DNA of 64,000 nt from Rhinopomastus cyanomelas (taxonomy: Eukaryota; Chordata; Aves; Bucerotiformes; Rhinopomastidae), in contig VXBP01004497.1 of assembly GCA_013400115.1 (NCBI GenBank), forward strand, positions 652 through 64,651, given 5' to 3'. Positions within the stretch are counted from its first letter, which is position 1. Every line of letters starts with the position of its first letter. The translations under genes and the position numbers were made by a program. Positions 1 to 12,166 of this stretch are shown here, in pieces. The notes under the pieces are model-generated. The model saw only the letters and a program-made list of their open reading frames with translations. It searched no databases and had not been told where the DNA came from.

Positions 1-440
1 AAGATGATAAGAGAGGTGGAACACCTCCCTTATGAGGAGAGGTTGAGGGAGCTGGGTCTCTTTAGCTTGGAGAAGAGGAGACTGAGGGGTGACCTCATTA
101 ATGTCTACAAATATTTGAGGGGTGGGTGTCAGGACGATGGCACTGGGCTGTTCTCGGTGTCATGTAGTGATAGGACAAGGGGCAATGGTTGTAAGCTGGA
201 ACATAGGAGGTTCCACATCAACCTGAGAAGGAACTTCTTCACGGTGAGAGTGACAGAGCACTGGAACAGGCTGCCCAGGGGGGTTGTGGAGTCTCCTTCT
301 CTGGAGATGTTCAAGACCCGACTGGACAGGTTCCTGTGTGACTTGGTTTAGGTGATCCTGCTGTTGCAGGCGGATTGGACTAGATGATCTTTGAGGTCCC
401 TTCCGATCAGTAATGATTCTATGATTCTATGATTCTATGA
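1..440 (+). mobile_element. CR1 LINE 3' fragment, young subfamily, cut by window edge
   Basis: This is the 3' end of a chicken-repeat-1 non-LTR retrotransposon. Positions 4-351 are open and encode the ORF2 C-terminus: an EKRRLRGDL block, then a TEHWNRLPRGVVESPSLE block, ending FLCDLV. The 3' UTR follows, with the bird CR1 signature 'ggattggactagatgatct', and then the ATTCTATG microsatellite at 411-440. The reading frame here is unbroken, and the sequence is very close to the copies at 53751-54585 and 7390-8612, so it is a recent insertion. The upstream part lies outside the window. The element is a 5'-truncated, non-autonomous remnant. Confidence 0.93.
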
Positions 441-671
441 TAAGAGGTTCCACATCAACCTGAGAAGGAACTTCTTCACACTGAGGGTGACAGAGCACTG
501 GAACAGGCTGCCCACGGAGGTTGTGGAGTCTCCTTCACTGCAGATGTTCAAGGCCCGCCTGGATGTGTTCCTGTCTGACTTGGTCTAGGTGATCCTGCTG
601 TGTCAGGGGGATTGGACTGGATGATCTTTCGAGGTCCCTTCCGTTTCGTAGTGATTTTATGATTCTATAAT
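441..671 (+). mobile_element. second CR1 3' fragment in tandem with the first
   Basis: A second CR1 tail starts directly after the microsatellite of the preceding copy. It begins at the 'gaggttccacatcaacctg' part of ORF2 and repeats the ORF2 end, 3' UTR and ATTCTATG-like tail. It differs from the first copy at scattered bases, so it is an independent insertion or an older duplicate, not an exact assembly duplication. It is too short to encode anything. Confidence 0.9.
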
Positions 672-1674
672 GGAGCTGCTTGGAGTTTCTATAACCATGT
701 TCTGAGGAAGGAGTCATATTTGCTCATTTCATTGTCTTTTCAACTTTTCCACTTCTACTCACTGATTTTTTTACTAGTTGCTTTTGGGGAATATGTTTTG
801 ATTAACTAATGACTTCAGTGGATCATCTTAATACCAAGTCAATCCTTCAAGATTACTCACTCTGGGATAACAGATTAGGACCAGGGTTGGGGAACTTAAG
901 GCTTTTAGAGCTGGAAATCCATCCAAGTCTGCTCAACCACTGGTGTAACCCGTGCTGTTTTGGTGGGGGTAGGGGTTGCAGCAGGGTCTGGACACCATCA
1001 GAGCTGGATTTTCCATGGAGCCATTCCCAACCTGTCGACCTGGGCTGAGGATTGGTTTAAAAATAGAGCTGTAGCTCAATACGTATTTGGGTTCATAGAA
1101 GTTTCCATGTTTGATGCATAAAAACCTTATTCTTGTGTATTTTAAAGACATTCTGTTTGCAATTATGGTAGAATGTTGTGATGCTGTTGAGGTGCCTTGT
1201 AGCAGAAAATTTAGCAGAAACATTGTTCTTCCTTGAATTGTGGGCCACACCTTGTCTAATCCTTAGTGACTGACGTAATTTCAAATAAGTCTCAGTTGGT
1301 CAAACAGGTTTAATAGTAAGGCATGAGTGCAGAAAAGCTTTGATAGCCATCCTTCGTTAGTTTGCAGATTCATTCTGATGTTTTAAGATAGTAATTTTTG
1401 TTCACTGTTGGAAAGAAACAAACTATTATTTCTCTGGGAGATGGTTATTTAATTATGTTCTGCTAATTTATTCTCCAGTGCAGCCATGTTATCATTGGTT
1501 AATCCTTTCAGTAGAGACAGAAAAAGAACAAAATATTTTCTCTCGCTCCATGGAGACTTTCTAATGCTAATATGATCCATTAGCTGCAAAGAAAAAAGGC
1601 GAAAGGTGTTTCATAACATCATCGCTATCACATACATGAAAGGTGAACTCATACGCAATAGAGCTGAAGGAGAC
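672..1674. other. unique flanking DNA, nothing recognised
   Basis: AT-rich single-copy sequence between CR1 copies. Short open frames on both strands (for example 809-1048 plus and 933-1250 minus) overlap one another and show no recognisable domain or start context. I see no gene here. Confidence 0.5.
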
Positions 1675-1742
1675 ATAGGATCTTAGAAAGTGTTGGGTTG
1701 GAAAGGACCTCTAAAGGTCATCTAGTCCAATCGTCCTTGAAG
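1675..1742 (-). mobile_element. short CR1 3'-end remnant
   Basis: The segment 'ttgggttggaaaggacctc' followed by 'catctagtccaa' is the reverse complement of the CR1 3' UTR end. Only about 70 bases survive, so this is an extreme 5' truncation of an older copy on the minus strand. Confidence 0.75.
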
Positions 1743-4379
1743 GAAATTGAGTAGCAGTAGCTATAAAGTGGGAGTGAGAAAGATTATTCTACTAACAGAT
1801 AGGATTACATTTGTGATTCCTAGAAGAGAATTTCTTGTGATGCCTTTTCCCTGCTGCAGGAGAAGTGAAGCAGAACCTGGGCATGGAACTGTTGCTGTGG
1901 CTGCAGAGGAGCATTGTAGATGTGCATGTGGAGGAGGCTGGGCACCAGCCCAGCCCCAGGAGGGTAGGGGAACATTGCTTCTCTTTCTACCTCCTTGTGT
2001 TTGGGTTGCTTGAGATCTCTGAGGAGAGAATGTCTTTGCTGCAATAAGGTCCCAGGAGAGACAAAGATGGAGCTCAATCTTCAGAACTAGGTTCTTAGTT
2101 GCTGTTTGTCTCTGGTTCATTTATGTGTGGTAAGCACCATTCTCAAAACCTCCAAGAAAGGAGAGGGTTTTTCTCACCTTTTGGAGATTGTTTTTGCTAT
2201 CTCTCACATTGGATGTAAGTCAAGAAATTATTCTGGTGGTTGTTTGGTCCGTGGTGTGATTATTTTTCCTAGTCTGGGTTGTAAATAACTGTTCTAAAAC
2301 AGACTCTTTATCAGCAAAAGCTTCTCTAGCGGTATTGATGAGCAACTGTTTAGCAAACCATGATTCAAAGCCCTGGTAGCACCAAGAAACGGGTTGGAAT
2401 GTGGAACAGCACAGGCCACAGTTAGTGCAGTACATAATCTAATGTGAAAATACAAACGACTGGGACTCACCCAGCATGCAAAACATTTTAATGGGTCTGG
2501 AGGGGACAGTGGACTTGAAGCATTGCTGGTTTGCTGAAAGGTGAGTCTGTGCTGGGGATGGGCAGGAGCTGGTGTACTGTTGCCACTAAACTGCTGCTTA
2601 CTACTTCATGGAATTCTCTGCAATTCCTGCTTCTCTCCATGTTTTATTCATCAAAGGGAGCAATTGTGCTGGAAGTCACAGGTTGGCCCTTTTGTTCCAC
2701 TTGCTGGAGTAAGGACAAGGAATTTCCTGTGTCTTTACAGCATTCCAGTCCCTGGCTTGTTCCCTCCTCCATGTTATTGCAAGAAGCACACTGCTGGACA
2801 CACCTGCGGGGAGATGGACTGGGAAGGGAATTAGTGTTCTCAGTGCCTTTGACTCAGGGATGTGAGCACTGTCTGCTGCTTTTCCTGTCTGTCTTGTTTA
2901 ATTAATTCTTCCTTCCCTGCAAAGGAGACTCTGGTAAGAGGACATGATGTCCTCAGCTGAGTCACCGCAAAGGCTGGTGAAGGAGCTCTCTTCAGTTCCT
3001 TCCACCTTCAGTGGTGGCTTGTAAGCAGCTGTGACGTAGTCAGAAATGCCTCCTGAATCGGTGTATTTTTTTCCTCACTTAAATGCAAATCTCCTACTGT
3101 GTTCTTAGCACTTTGCATTTATATGACCCTTTCCACCCCAGGCTTTTAAATGGCAGTGTGTTATAATTTGGTACCAAAATTGTACCGAAGATGCATGTTT
3201 TTAATTAGACTAAACAAACATTAATGAAATCATGGCCCTGATTCTGCAGGTTGATCCCACTGATTGAACCCAGCTCTCTCATGAATTCTTTGTGAAGCAG
3301 GGGCCTAACTTCAGATGCCTTTCTTCTCAGGATGAAGGAACCCAGCTGCACCACATGATTGGTTTTTTAAGCAAATAACTTTGGGGTTTTCAATGGAGGG
3401 AGCCCAGGAGGAATGACCTGCAGGTGTGGAGGAAAATTTCACTTCCCAGCCATGCAGTACTAATTCTTTGTTCTGCTGATGCAGGATTAAAGCTCAATGA
3501 GAAAGAAAAAGATCAATGACATTTAAGGCTTTATCTATATCAGGGTAGGATTTTTATGTTCTCAGCACCCATAACTGGGACCAGATTTTTCAGTCCTACC
3601 CAGCTTCCACTAGATGCTGAAGTGTATACCTGTCTCGTTGAAAAAAGCTCAACACCAAGTGCAGTGTAGTGTAGTAAATGCAGGAAAATCCATCCAGTTA
3701 TTTCTATATCTACATTCTGTATCCAGAAATATAACTCTGACTCTTTTTTTCACAGTCTTAATACCCCAAAATAGCACAGAAAATGCTTAGTGTGCGTGAT
3801 ACTTCAGTGAACCTAAGCTAGGTGTGCTTAACGATGTCTGTTTGCTGTTGTGGAAAATGTATTAGCAAAATGCCCAAAGTAGACCCAGTTGAGAACTGAG
3901 AAACTGTTTAGGATGAATTAAAAATTATTCAAACTGTTTCTGAAGACTCTGTGGAAACTTAAACCACAAAGCTCCCTAAGGTATAGGACATTCATTTATT
4001 AGTAATTCATCTTATGGATTTCAGAGCTATCAGAAGAGATTATTTTAAACATCAAGATTTTATCCCCTGAGTTTTTTATTCTAGAAGCAGCCAAGTAACT
4101 CACTAAAGACAGATTGAGTTGGGCTTTTTTTGCTTGGATCAGAAGTAAAAACCTATCTAGGATTGCTTTAGGAAAGATCTGTTAAAATGCTCACGTTTGG
4201 CAAGTATGTTTGTATATAATATGTGAAGGAGATAAATTTAATGTGTCATAATTCATCCAGTGGTCAGCGCTCTGAGGTCCCACTAATCTAACTCTCAAAT
4301 GAAGAAAATGATCATTATCCATGAAAATTTGAACCAGTTGATAAAACTACAGTTGTTTCTGGTCCCAATGTTTCTGAGC
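1743..4379. other. unique flanking DNA with one POU/homeodomain-like AT block
   Basis: No gene is recognised. The overlapping frames at 1747-2120 and 2531-2905 have low-complexity or shadow-like translations. An exact octamer ATGCAAAT (POU factor site) lies at 3083-3090, and several TAAT/ATTA cores follow between about 3100 and 3230, which could be a regulatory element. The rest shows no repeats or structure that I can name. Confidence 0.4.
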
Positions 4380-4812
4380 TCTTCCAGAGCCAAGGAGGTG
4401 CTGCAGCACCTCTCTTACAAGAATAGACTGAGAGAGTTTGGGTTGTTCAGCCTGAAGAGGAGAAGGCTGCAGGGGGACCTTATAGTGACTTTCCAGTACC
4501 TGAAAGGGGCCTGTCAGAAGGCTGGGGAAGACTGTTCCCAAGGGCAGAGAAGGGATGAAGAGTACATGGTTTGAAGCTGGAAAAGGGCAGATTGAGGCTG
4601 AACATGAAGGAAAAGCTCTTTAATCTGAGAGTGGGGGATCCATGGAACAGGCTGCCTAGAGAGGTGGTGGGTACCACATTCAAGGGGGCTGGATGGGGCT
4701 CTGGGCAATCTAGTCTGGTGAGTGATGGCTGTGCTTGTTGTAGGTGGGTTGGACTAGATGACCTTTGGAGGTGCCTTCCAACCTAATACATTCTGTGATT
4801 CTGTGATTCTAA
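4380..4812 (+). mobile_element. CR1 3' fragment, older subfamily
   Basis: ORF2 C-terminal sequence resembling QHLSYKNRLREFGLFSLKRR is followed by the 'ggaacaggctgcctagagag' region. The copy then has the CR1 3' UTR ('ttggactagatgacctttgg') and a TTCTGTGATTCTGTGATTCT tail ending at 4811. The frame is broken near 4570, and the sequence differs clearly from the young copies at 1 and 53751, so this is an older subfamily. Confidence 0.9.
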
Positions 4813-5827
4813 TTTTGCCCTCCAGCAGCCCCTCTGCAAGTGCTGAGTGAGTGGGGCTCCTGCAAAAGCAATGCTAACAGGACACTTAGATTTGCTGGTG
4901 AGACTGTGTTACAAATACTGTCTGCTTTACCTGAGTGGGAGAGGTCACTGTACTGTAATGGTAAGGTTTAGCTTTGCTCATGGAGCTGAAAGCCCATGAA
5001 GAACACTCTGCCATGTTGATACAGAAGCACAGTGATCACAAGGAGTGTGCAAACAGCTTGATTGGATGGTGCAACTAGATTGACAGGTTTCCACTGCTTA
5101 TGTGATTCTTTATGTGATCAAGGTCAGTTTATTTTGTGTTTTGCATTCCGCTGAAAAAGTCTCTTAGTTAAGATTCTACTTTGAGTAGCTTAGAAGTTGT
5201 AGGGATTTGGGGGTGGGTTTTTTTTGTTTTGTCTTGTTTTGAAGATATAATGAGGACTTTGCACTGGAAGCTTGCAGCAATCCTGTTATGCTATGATTAA
5301 TGTCACTGTATAATTCTGACAAGCTGAAGCCCTCCCAGGGTGCTCATTCATCATGAATCTCTCTATAGCTCTTATTTATTTATTGAACAACATGTAAGCA
5401 CAGTTCCTTTTTTGTTTAATGTATCAGCATTTCAGTGTATGTGGACTTCAAGGTTTCAGTTTTGTTGACAATAATGAGATCATCCAGACAATTATCGTTT
5501 GATTTTTACTTCACTAGTGAGGAAGATTAAAGAAAAGTTAAGGAGCTTTGTCTGTTTCCTGTTACCCATTTACTGAGGGGAAAAAAACCTAACTGTTTAA
5601 AATGTATAAATTATGAGACTTTAGATCATGCTCAGTCAGTACGTGAGGAGATTGCATACCATTAGTTCATCAGAGTTTTGAACAGGTCAGGCTGGCTTCC
5701 TGCTTAACTCAACCACCATCTGAGTCCCCACTTAACCCAAATTAAACATGTGAACCTCGTATGAGTGTTTGTCCAGCTCATACACCACAAGGTACTTCAC
5801 AAGGATGAAATTAATTGCTTGCAGAAG
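4813..5827. other. unique flanking DNA, nothing recognised
   Basis: AT-rich sequence with a T-run near 5218-5228. No open frame of note, no repeat family and no RNA gene that I can recognise. Confidence 0.5.
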
Positions 5828-6322
5828 AATCACAGAAAGTTAGGGGTTGAAAGAGACCTCCAAAGATCATCTAGTACAACCCCGCTGCCAGAGCAGAATC
5901 ACAGCAGGCCAAACAGGAATGCGTCCAGGTGGGCCCTGAATGTCCTACAGCAGGATATTCCACAGCTTCTCTGGGCGGCCCTCTGTCACCGTCACAGTGA
6001 AAAAGCTTTTCCTTATGTTTATGTGCAATATCCTCTGCTCCAGCTTGTACCTGCTGCCCCTTGTCCTATCACTGGACACCAGTGAAGTGGCTCCATCCTC
6101 CTGACACACACCCTTTCCATATGTATAAACATTTATGAGGTCACCCCTCAGTCTCCTTTTTTCCAAGCTGAAGAGACTCAGCTCCTTCAGCCTTTCCTAA
6201 TCAGGGAGATGCTCTACTCCATCATCCTTGTGGCTCTGTGCTGGGCTCTTTCAAACAGTTGCCTGTTCTTCTAGAACTTAGTGGCTCAGAACTGGACGCA
6301 ATATTTCAGAAGAAAGATCTGT
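5828..6322 (-). mobile_element. CR1 3' fragment, minus strand
   Basis: In reverse orientation the CR1 3' end ('aatcacagaaagttaggggt', then 'agatcatctagtacaacccc') is followed by the ORF2 C-terminal segment. The minus-strand reading at 5945-6166 includes EKRRLRGDLINVYTYGKG. The upstream end is at about 6320, in the 'cagaactggacgcaatatttc' part of ORF2. It carries stops and frameshifts and is inactive. Confidence 0.88.
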
Positions 6323-6539
6323 GCTTAGCAACAGCAGTTTGCCTTCTTTCATCTGGAGAATAGAAACGGATGAGAAAATGAACATGAGCTTGTAATAGGG
6401 TGACATTCAACCAACAGCACCGGTCACATTCTTTCACACACTGGGAACTGCTCAGTTACTGCTGTGATAGGTGATGTGTAAGGGTCTGAGGAGAAAGTGA
6501 TCCTCCATACAGAAGCGGCACTACACCTATGTGAGAAAG

Positions 6540-6725
6540 TACCAGTATGGACATTTTAAGATCAGACAAAAATATCAAGAAATTGGAGGAAACTCAGAAA
6601 AGAGCTGTAAGCATGGTTAAAGAGCACGGGAAGATGATGGCACGGAGAGATGAAAAGAACTGGACGTGCTCAGCTATATGATGATTAAGAAGGTGCATAA
6701 GCATGTATGACTAATTGAAGAGTAT
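6540..6725 (+). mobile_element. possible ancient CR1/L3-like LINE remnant
   Basis: The stretch 'aaaagagctgtaagcatgg' followed by 'gatgaaaagaactggacgtg' and 'agagtataaatgcaaagg' resembles, at low identity, the 'cagagagccaaaatgat / gagctggacttgtttagc / tataaatacctgaag' part of ORF2 in old CR1 or L3 elements. Divergence is too high to be sure by eye. Confidence 0.3.
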
Positions 6726-7389
6726 AAATGCAAAGGAAGGAGCGTAACTGTCTGGGGTGTTACAAGGGCTTGTAGTTGGGAGTAGTTGGATGAAATTAAT
6801 AAAAAAAAAAAATCAGGTTGGGAAATTTCCAAACAGTGGACCATATGTTCCCTTCTGGTATAAAAACGTGTGAAGGGGAACAAAACACCCTGAAAGCCAT
6901 GTGGCTCTTGAAGTGCAGCTGTTGTTCCACATTCTCTCCCCTGCTCTGTGAAACTCAGGGCCAGGGCCAGGTTTCTGAAGTGCACACACTCTCGACACAA
7001 GTGTTAGGAAAACCAGGAAATCACCAGTTAAGCTTAGCCACCCCTTGAAGTCCCAGTTATGAGTCGTCCCTTTGCCTTTCAACATTGCCCAGTTTTCCTT
7101 CCCACATGTCTCCTCCTTCCACCCAACTCTTGATTCCCACTGAGAGAGAGCGTTTAAAAATTTATGATTTTGCTTTGTTGGGGAAGTTGGTGGAGGCTTT
7201 GAAGTGTGTGATTAGCGTGTGGACAGCCTTCAGCTCAGGGTATGTCTGCGTGTGCAGTACTGAAGGATGGATAAAGAAGGGATCTATGCAGTGTTTAGTG
7301 GGGAAACAGCATTTGATACCAGTCCTGGTAAAGAAATTTAGTACCTCCTTCCCCTTCAACAGCTAATGGATGTGGCTAGAGTTATAATA
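6726..7389. other. unique flanking DNA, nothing recognised
   Basis: Overlapping frames on both strands between 6674 and 7366 contradict one another and look like chance openings. An A-run lies near 6800-6812. No gene is recognised. Confidence 0.45.
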
Positions 7390-8612
7390 ATAGAATTATT
7401 GAATCATAGAATCATTACAGATTGGAAGGGACCTCAAAAGATCATCTAGTCCAATCTGCCTGCAACAGCAGGATCACCTAAACCAAGTCACACAGGAACT
7501 CATCCAGTCAGGACTTGAATATCTCCAGTGAGGGAGACTCCACAACCTCCCTGGGCAGCCTGTTCCAGTGCTCTGTCACCCTCACCGGGAAGAAGTTCCT
7601 TCTCAGGTTGATGTGAAACCTCCTGTGTTCCAGCTTACAACCATTGCCCCTCATCCTATCACTACATGACACTGAGAATAGCCCAGTGCCATCCTCCTGA
7701 CACCCACTCCTCAAATATTTATAGACATTAATCAGGTCACCCCTCAGTCTCCTCTTCTCCAAACTAAAGACATCCAGCTCCCTCTACCTCTCCTCAGAAG
7801 GGAGGTGTTCCACCTCTCTTATCATCTTTGTTGCCCTACGCTGAACTCTCTCCAGAAGCTCCACATCCCTCTTGAACTGAGGAGCCCAGAACTGGACACA
7901 ATACTCCAGGTGTGGTCTCACCAGGGCAGAGTAGAGGGGGAGAAGAACCTCTCTTGATCTGCTAACCACCCCTCTTCTAATCCACCCCAGGATGCTGTTG
8001 GCCCTCTTGGCCACAAGAGCACATTGCTGGCTCATAGTCATCTTGTTGTCCACCAGGACCCCCAAGTCCCTCTCCTACACTACACTCCAACAGGTCAGTC
8101 CTCAGCCTATACTGGTACCTGGGGTTGTTCTTGCCCAGATGCAAGACTCTACACTTACCCTTGTATTACCTCATTAAATTTCTCTCAGCCCAGCTCTCCA
8201 ACCTGTCCAGGTCTCGCTGAATGGCAGCAGTCTGCAGGGGTGTCGGCGACACCACCCAGCTTTGTGTCATCAGCAAACTTGCTGACAGTGCATGCCAATC
8301 CCTCATCCAAGTCATCAATGANCTCTCCTGTTCCTCAGGACCTAGCAAAGATGATGGAGAGTGGCCTAGCAATGACTTCCGTCATCTCCCTCAGCACACG
8401 CGGGTGCATCCCGTCTGGGCCCATGGATTTGTGCACATCCAGTTTGTTCAACTTATCCCTAACCCAGTCCTCATCAACCAAGGCAGGTTCACCTGTTGCC
8501 TCAACCTCCTCTGTAGTCTGGGGTCTAATGTCAACACAACCCTTAGCAGTATAGACAGAGGCAAAGAAAGTGTTAAGTTATCTCCGCCTTCTCTGCATCC
8601 TCTGTCTCCAGG
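7390..8612 (-). mobile_element. CR1 LINE, about 1.2 kb, minus strand, young subfamily
   Basis: The longest of the young CR1 copies. In the minus direction it reads ORF2 sequence through GVLVDNKMTMSQQCALVAKR and LPLYSALVRPHLEYCVQFWA, then the C-terminal block and the 3' UTR ending at about 7390 in repeated ATTCTATG-like units. A TAG at 7786-7784 interrupts the frame between the EER and REL motifs, and a small deletion near 8085 shifts it, so the protein is dead. A single N at 8322 sits where two non-adjacent parts of the CR1 consensus appear to meet, suggesting an internal deletion or an assembly join. Confidence 0.93.
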
Positions 8613-10799
8613 GTAAGGCTTCTGGCTAGCAGGTGCTGCACAGAAAGACTGCTGTTTGTACCTTTCTAGGATGCTCAGTGCATAGTTTCTGGGTGATTTT
8701 GTCCTTCTGTGCAATACAAATACGTGGGTGACCTCCACTGGGTTGTAAGGTTTTGGATTCATTTTTTTTTGTGTGTGTGGTGTCAGTTTGTTGCTTGTTT
8801 TGTTAGGCTTGATTTTTTGAGGGTTTTGTTTGATGGTGGGTAGTTTGACAATTATACGAAGACCACAAGTAACTGTTCTGGCAAACTGAAGAACAACTCT
8901 TGCTTTTTTATGGGATCCTCAACCTTACATAGTCCCTGACGCACTCCAAATCACACAGCTCTCCAGCCTCCCTGTCAAATTAAGTGCTTGCTAACTTCAC
9001 CCTGTTCCACACTTCCCACAGCTGTACTCCAGATTGGCCAGTGAAGAATTACTGTGTCGTGGTAGGAGACTAAATCAAATCATTCATGTATTTCAGCAAG
9101 GCCAATATCTATTTGTTTAAATGCATGTTTCAACATTAATTATACAGTCACTGCTGATTTCTTCTCAGTAAAACCCCACAAAGCAGAACAAGTCGTGCGG
9201 TGATGTTATTTTGATTTTTCTGTTTGCATTTTTGTAAGGAAAAGTTTAATCCTAAACAGTTTTCTTAGTTCTAGATTTTAAAGATGTATTGGTCATTAGC
9301 AATGAAATTGAAGGAGTTTGGAAGAGTTCTGAGTATTTAAAGCAAAGTCCTTTAAGAAATTAAGTGAATTTACATTTTACACTGAAACAATTACACTTAG
9401 ACGGAACTCGCTGTTGATATAAAGAGGTGATATCCAGTTTGCAGTACCCATCAGTTTGGTCTACAGCTGTTCAGGGTAGTTTTCTTATCTTTCTGTTAGA
9501 CTGTAAAAGCTATAGACCACCAAAGGATTATTGGTGATAAACTCTGACAATAGCAATTGCTCCATTTTATAAACATTTAAAAGACTGTCAGTAGCTTCCA
9601 GTTTGCTTTTGTCAATATCTGAAAGTAAATAACAGCACATTAGCCAGAACTTAGCAACAAGTCTTTTTTTTTAATGTTCATTTACTATTCTCAAACACCC
9701 AACAATAAAAGAAAAAGACCTGCACACAAACTGAATTAAAATTTCATTAAAAGCACAAAGGCAAGAGAACTCTGAATTAACTGAACCTTTGCCTCCTGCT
9801 GTGTATCTAGATGTTACTGGAGTTCAATAACCTTGATTAGTGTCGACACCAAAGGCTATATGTTATTGTAGATCAACTGGCACAATTACTGCTGACATCT
9901 TTAATCTAGCTTTTTAAGCAGAAAAAGAGAAAACAGTCTGGTGCTTGGAAGCAGGAGCTAGATGACAAATTTAGAACTGAAGTAGCATGCTCATTTTTTA
10001 CAGCAAAAGTAAATGAATCGCTAGAGCAATTTGCCTAGCATCACACTGCTTTCTCCTTCACTTAAAGTCTTTGTATGAAGATTGGGTATCTTTTTAAAAA
10101 TGGTTCTGTAGATCAAACAAGAAGAATGGTTTTGATGCAGAAATTAATGGTTGAGGTTCTTTTGCTTGTGTTACCTCAGAGATCAAATACAATGGTCAGA
10201 ACAGCCTAGTTTGGTTGGAAAATAGTGGTTCAGTGGGTGAGTTTGTGTTCTGTAAAATATCTATAGACAAACAAATACTGGGATATTTGGCTTTCATTTA
10301 TTTGCTATTTACATAAGAAATGCTGATCTTGAACATTTTGTGTCAAGGCAAGTAGTGTCTAGATTTGAAACTTAGCAGAGTGTTTAACAGACATACTGCT
10401 CTGCACACTTCATTTCAGTAAACAGAAAGCCTGGTTGCATTGCAACATAAAAGCTTTCAAACAAAACATGAGCTCACACTTGCCACAATTTCTATTCCGT
10501 TGTCAAAATTTTCCAACTTCTAATAACTGCCTTAAAAAGTGTTCCCACACATAGTGAGAGTTTTCGTTTTCCATTTCACCAGGACAGCTTAACAGAGAGG
10601 TTTGGTCACTCTCCAGTCATGGAGTTTGAAAAGAACATGTATGCTGAGAGTATGGGTGTTTCATTTGATTTTATCTTTATTTTAACAACAAATACAATGA
10701 CCCCAGTCAATTTGTTTAACAAAGCAGACTGGGATCCAGTGCATCACCTTAATGGGTTTCAGAGATGACTTTTTCATTCCTTGCAGTTCTTAAGCTATT
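8613..10799. other. AT-rich unique flanking DNA
   Basis: No CR1 and no convincing open frame. Homopolymer T-tracts lie at about 8761-8770 and 9665-9672. The block at about 9780-10080 is repeat-free and varied in composition, which would suit a conserved non-coding element, but no motif decides this. Confidence 0.4.
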
Positions 10800-11430
10800 G
10801 AAAGCAGAAAATGAATAAATGATGTATTTTAAAAACAATAACAATAAACTCATGTCTAATGAGTTCATGGAGAGATTTCAAAGTCACATTTGCCCCTCAT
10901 GGAAAAATAGGAGCTGCCTGCTTTCCAAATGGGCTGCACCTGCCCAGCTCTCTGAGAGGTTAAAAACATTATCAAAGCATTTCTTCTGTGCGGGGCCTTC
11001 TGGGCTGCACTAAATGGATTCAGAAGGATCAGCACTCCTGGCATTGAGCGCTGTGTAACGGTTGGTCCCTGTTTCCTGTTAATTGTGATACTGCCAGAGA
11101 AAGGCTTTTTTCTTGGTCTCATATAAATAATAGAAAAAAGCCAGTCTGCAGCCATGGGCTCTGGTGCCTTTTTTTTCTGCAGAGAGGCAGTCATCTGGTT
11201 TCAGTGCTCAACATCTAATAGCTGGCATGCACAGGGTGCAGCATGCTGTGCGGCTCCCCGGGCTTCTTGTCATCAGCCACTGGGATCTATTATTTTGGCA
11301 GGTGTGCTAATATCGGCTGCCTTGCTCACAGAAACTGAAGCTGTGTGCCTGTGGCCTCTCATAAAAATGTTCATTAAATGCTTACTGCACAGAAAGGGTT
11401 ACATTCCAGTTCTACAGAATGGTTAGTGTC
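10800..11430. promoter_or_regulatory. candidate conserved non-coding element
   Basis: About 630 bases without repeats, of balanced composition, with short open frames on both strands that look incidental. The stretch includes CATCTG/CAGATG-type E-boxes, several ATTA cores and an ATCAAAG at about 10970, all common in developmental enhancers. Assignment rests on texture alone and not on alignment. Confidence 0.15.
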
Positions 11431-11917
11431 TTTGGGGAAACACATGGTGTGACACTCTGGTTTCTAGCGCTGTAAAACCAACTGAAGGATGATAAAATGA
11501 ATGATAAATCCCACATTATTTAAGCATTGCTGAACGAAATGTTTGTCTTCAAGTATGTGGTCGCATGCAGAATGCCTCGTGGCTTTTTCCTAGGTTTGTA
11601 CTTCCCATCATTATCCTGTGTTTTCAAATTAACATAACTGGTAGGAATCAGATCTTGGAAAATTTAGTATTGGCCAAGTTTGGTTGGATTTCTCTTGCAA
11701 AAGAGGAAGCAGATGCACAGCTCCCTGCATGTCACACTTCTACTACAGCAAAGTGTGTTGATAAACCATAGTAACTAGAAGATGCTGGCAACAGCGGGAG
11801 GTTGGTAACATCCCATAACGTCGCTATTATTAAAACACACCTGTCCTTAAAGACATATTTGAATTTCAGAGTTGTTTTTTACCTTACAAACACGAAATTC
11901 CAGTAGCACATTACAGA
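11431..11917. other. unique flanking DNA, nothing recognised
   Basis: Short plus-strand frame at 11565-11771 without recognisable features. No repeat or RNA gene is seen. Confidence 0.45.
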
Positions 11918-12166
11918 CGGCAGCTGGAAAAGGGTAGATTTAGGTCAGACATCAAGAAAAACCTGTTTTATCCGAGGGGTGGTAGATCCCTGGAATAGGC
12001 TGCCTAGAGAGATAATGGAGGACTCATCCCGCTAGACATTCAAAGTCAAGATGGAAGGGGCTCTGGGCAATCTGTTCTAGTTAGAAATGCCCTGCTTGTT
12101 GTGGGAGGGTTGGACTAGGTGCCCTGTGGAGGTCCCTTCCAACCCAATACATTCTGTGACTCTCCA
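11918..12166 (+). mobile_element. CR1 3' fragment, older subfamily
   Basis: The segment begins near the CR1 'cagctggaaaagggtagatt' block, continues through 'tggaataggctgcctagaga', and ends with the 3' UTR ('gggttggactaggtgccctg') and a TTCTGTGACTCT tail. It is diverged, 5'-truncated and non-coding. Confidence 0.87.

Noticed and set aside
7992..8616. Plus-strand frames of up to 176 codons
   Set aside because: They are antisense readings of the minus-strand CR1 copy and contain the unresolved base at 8322.
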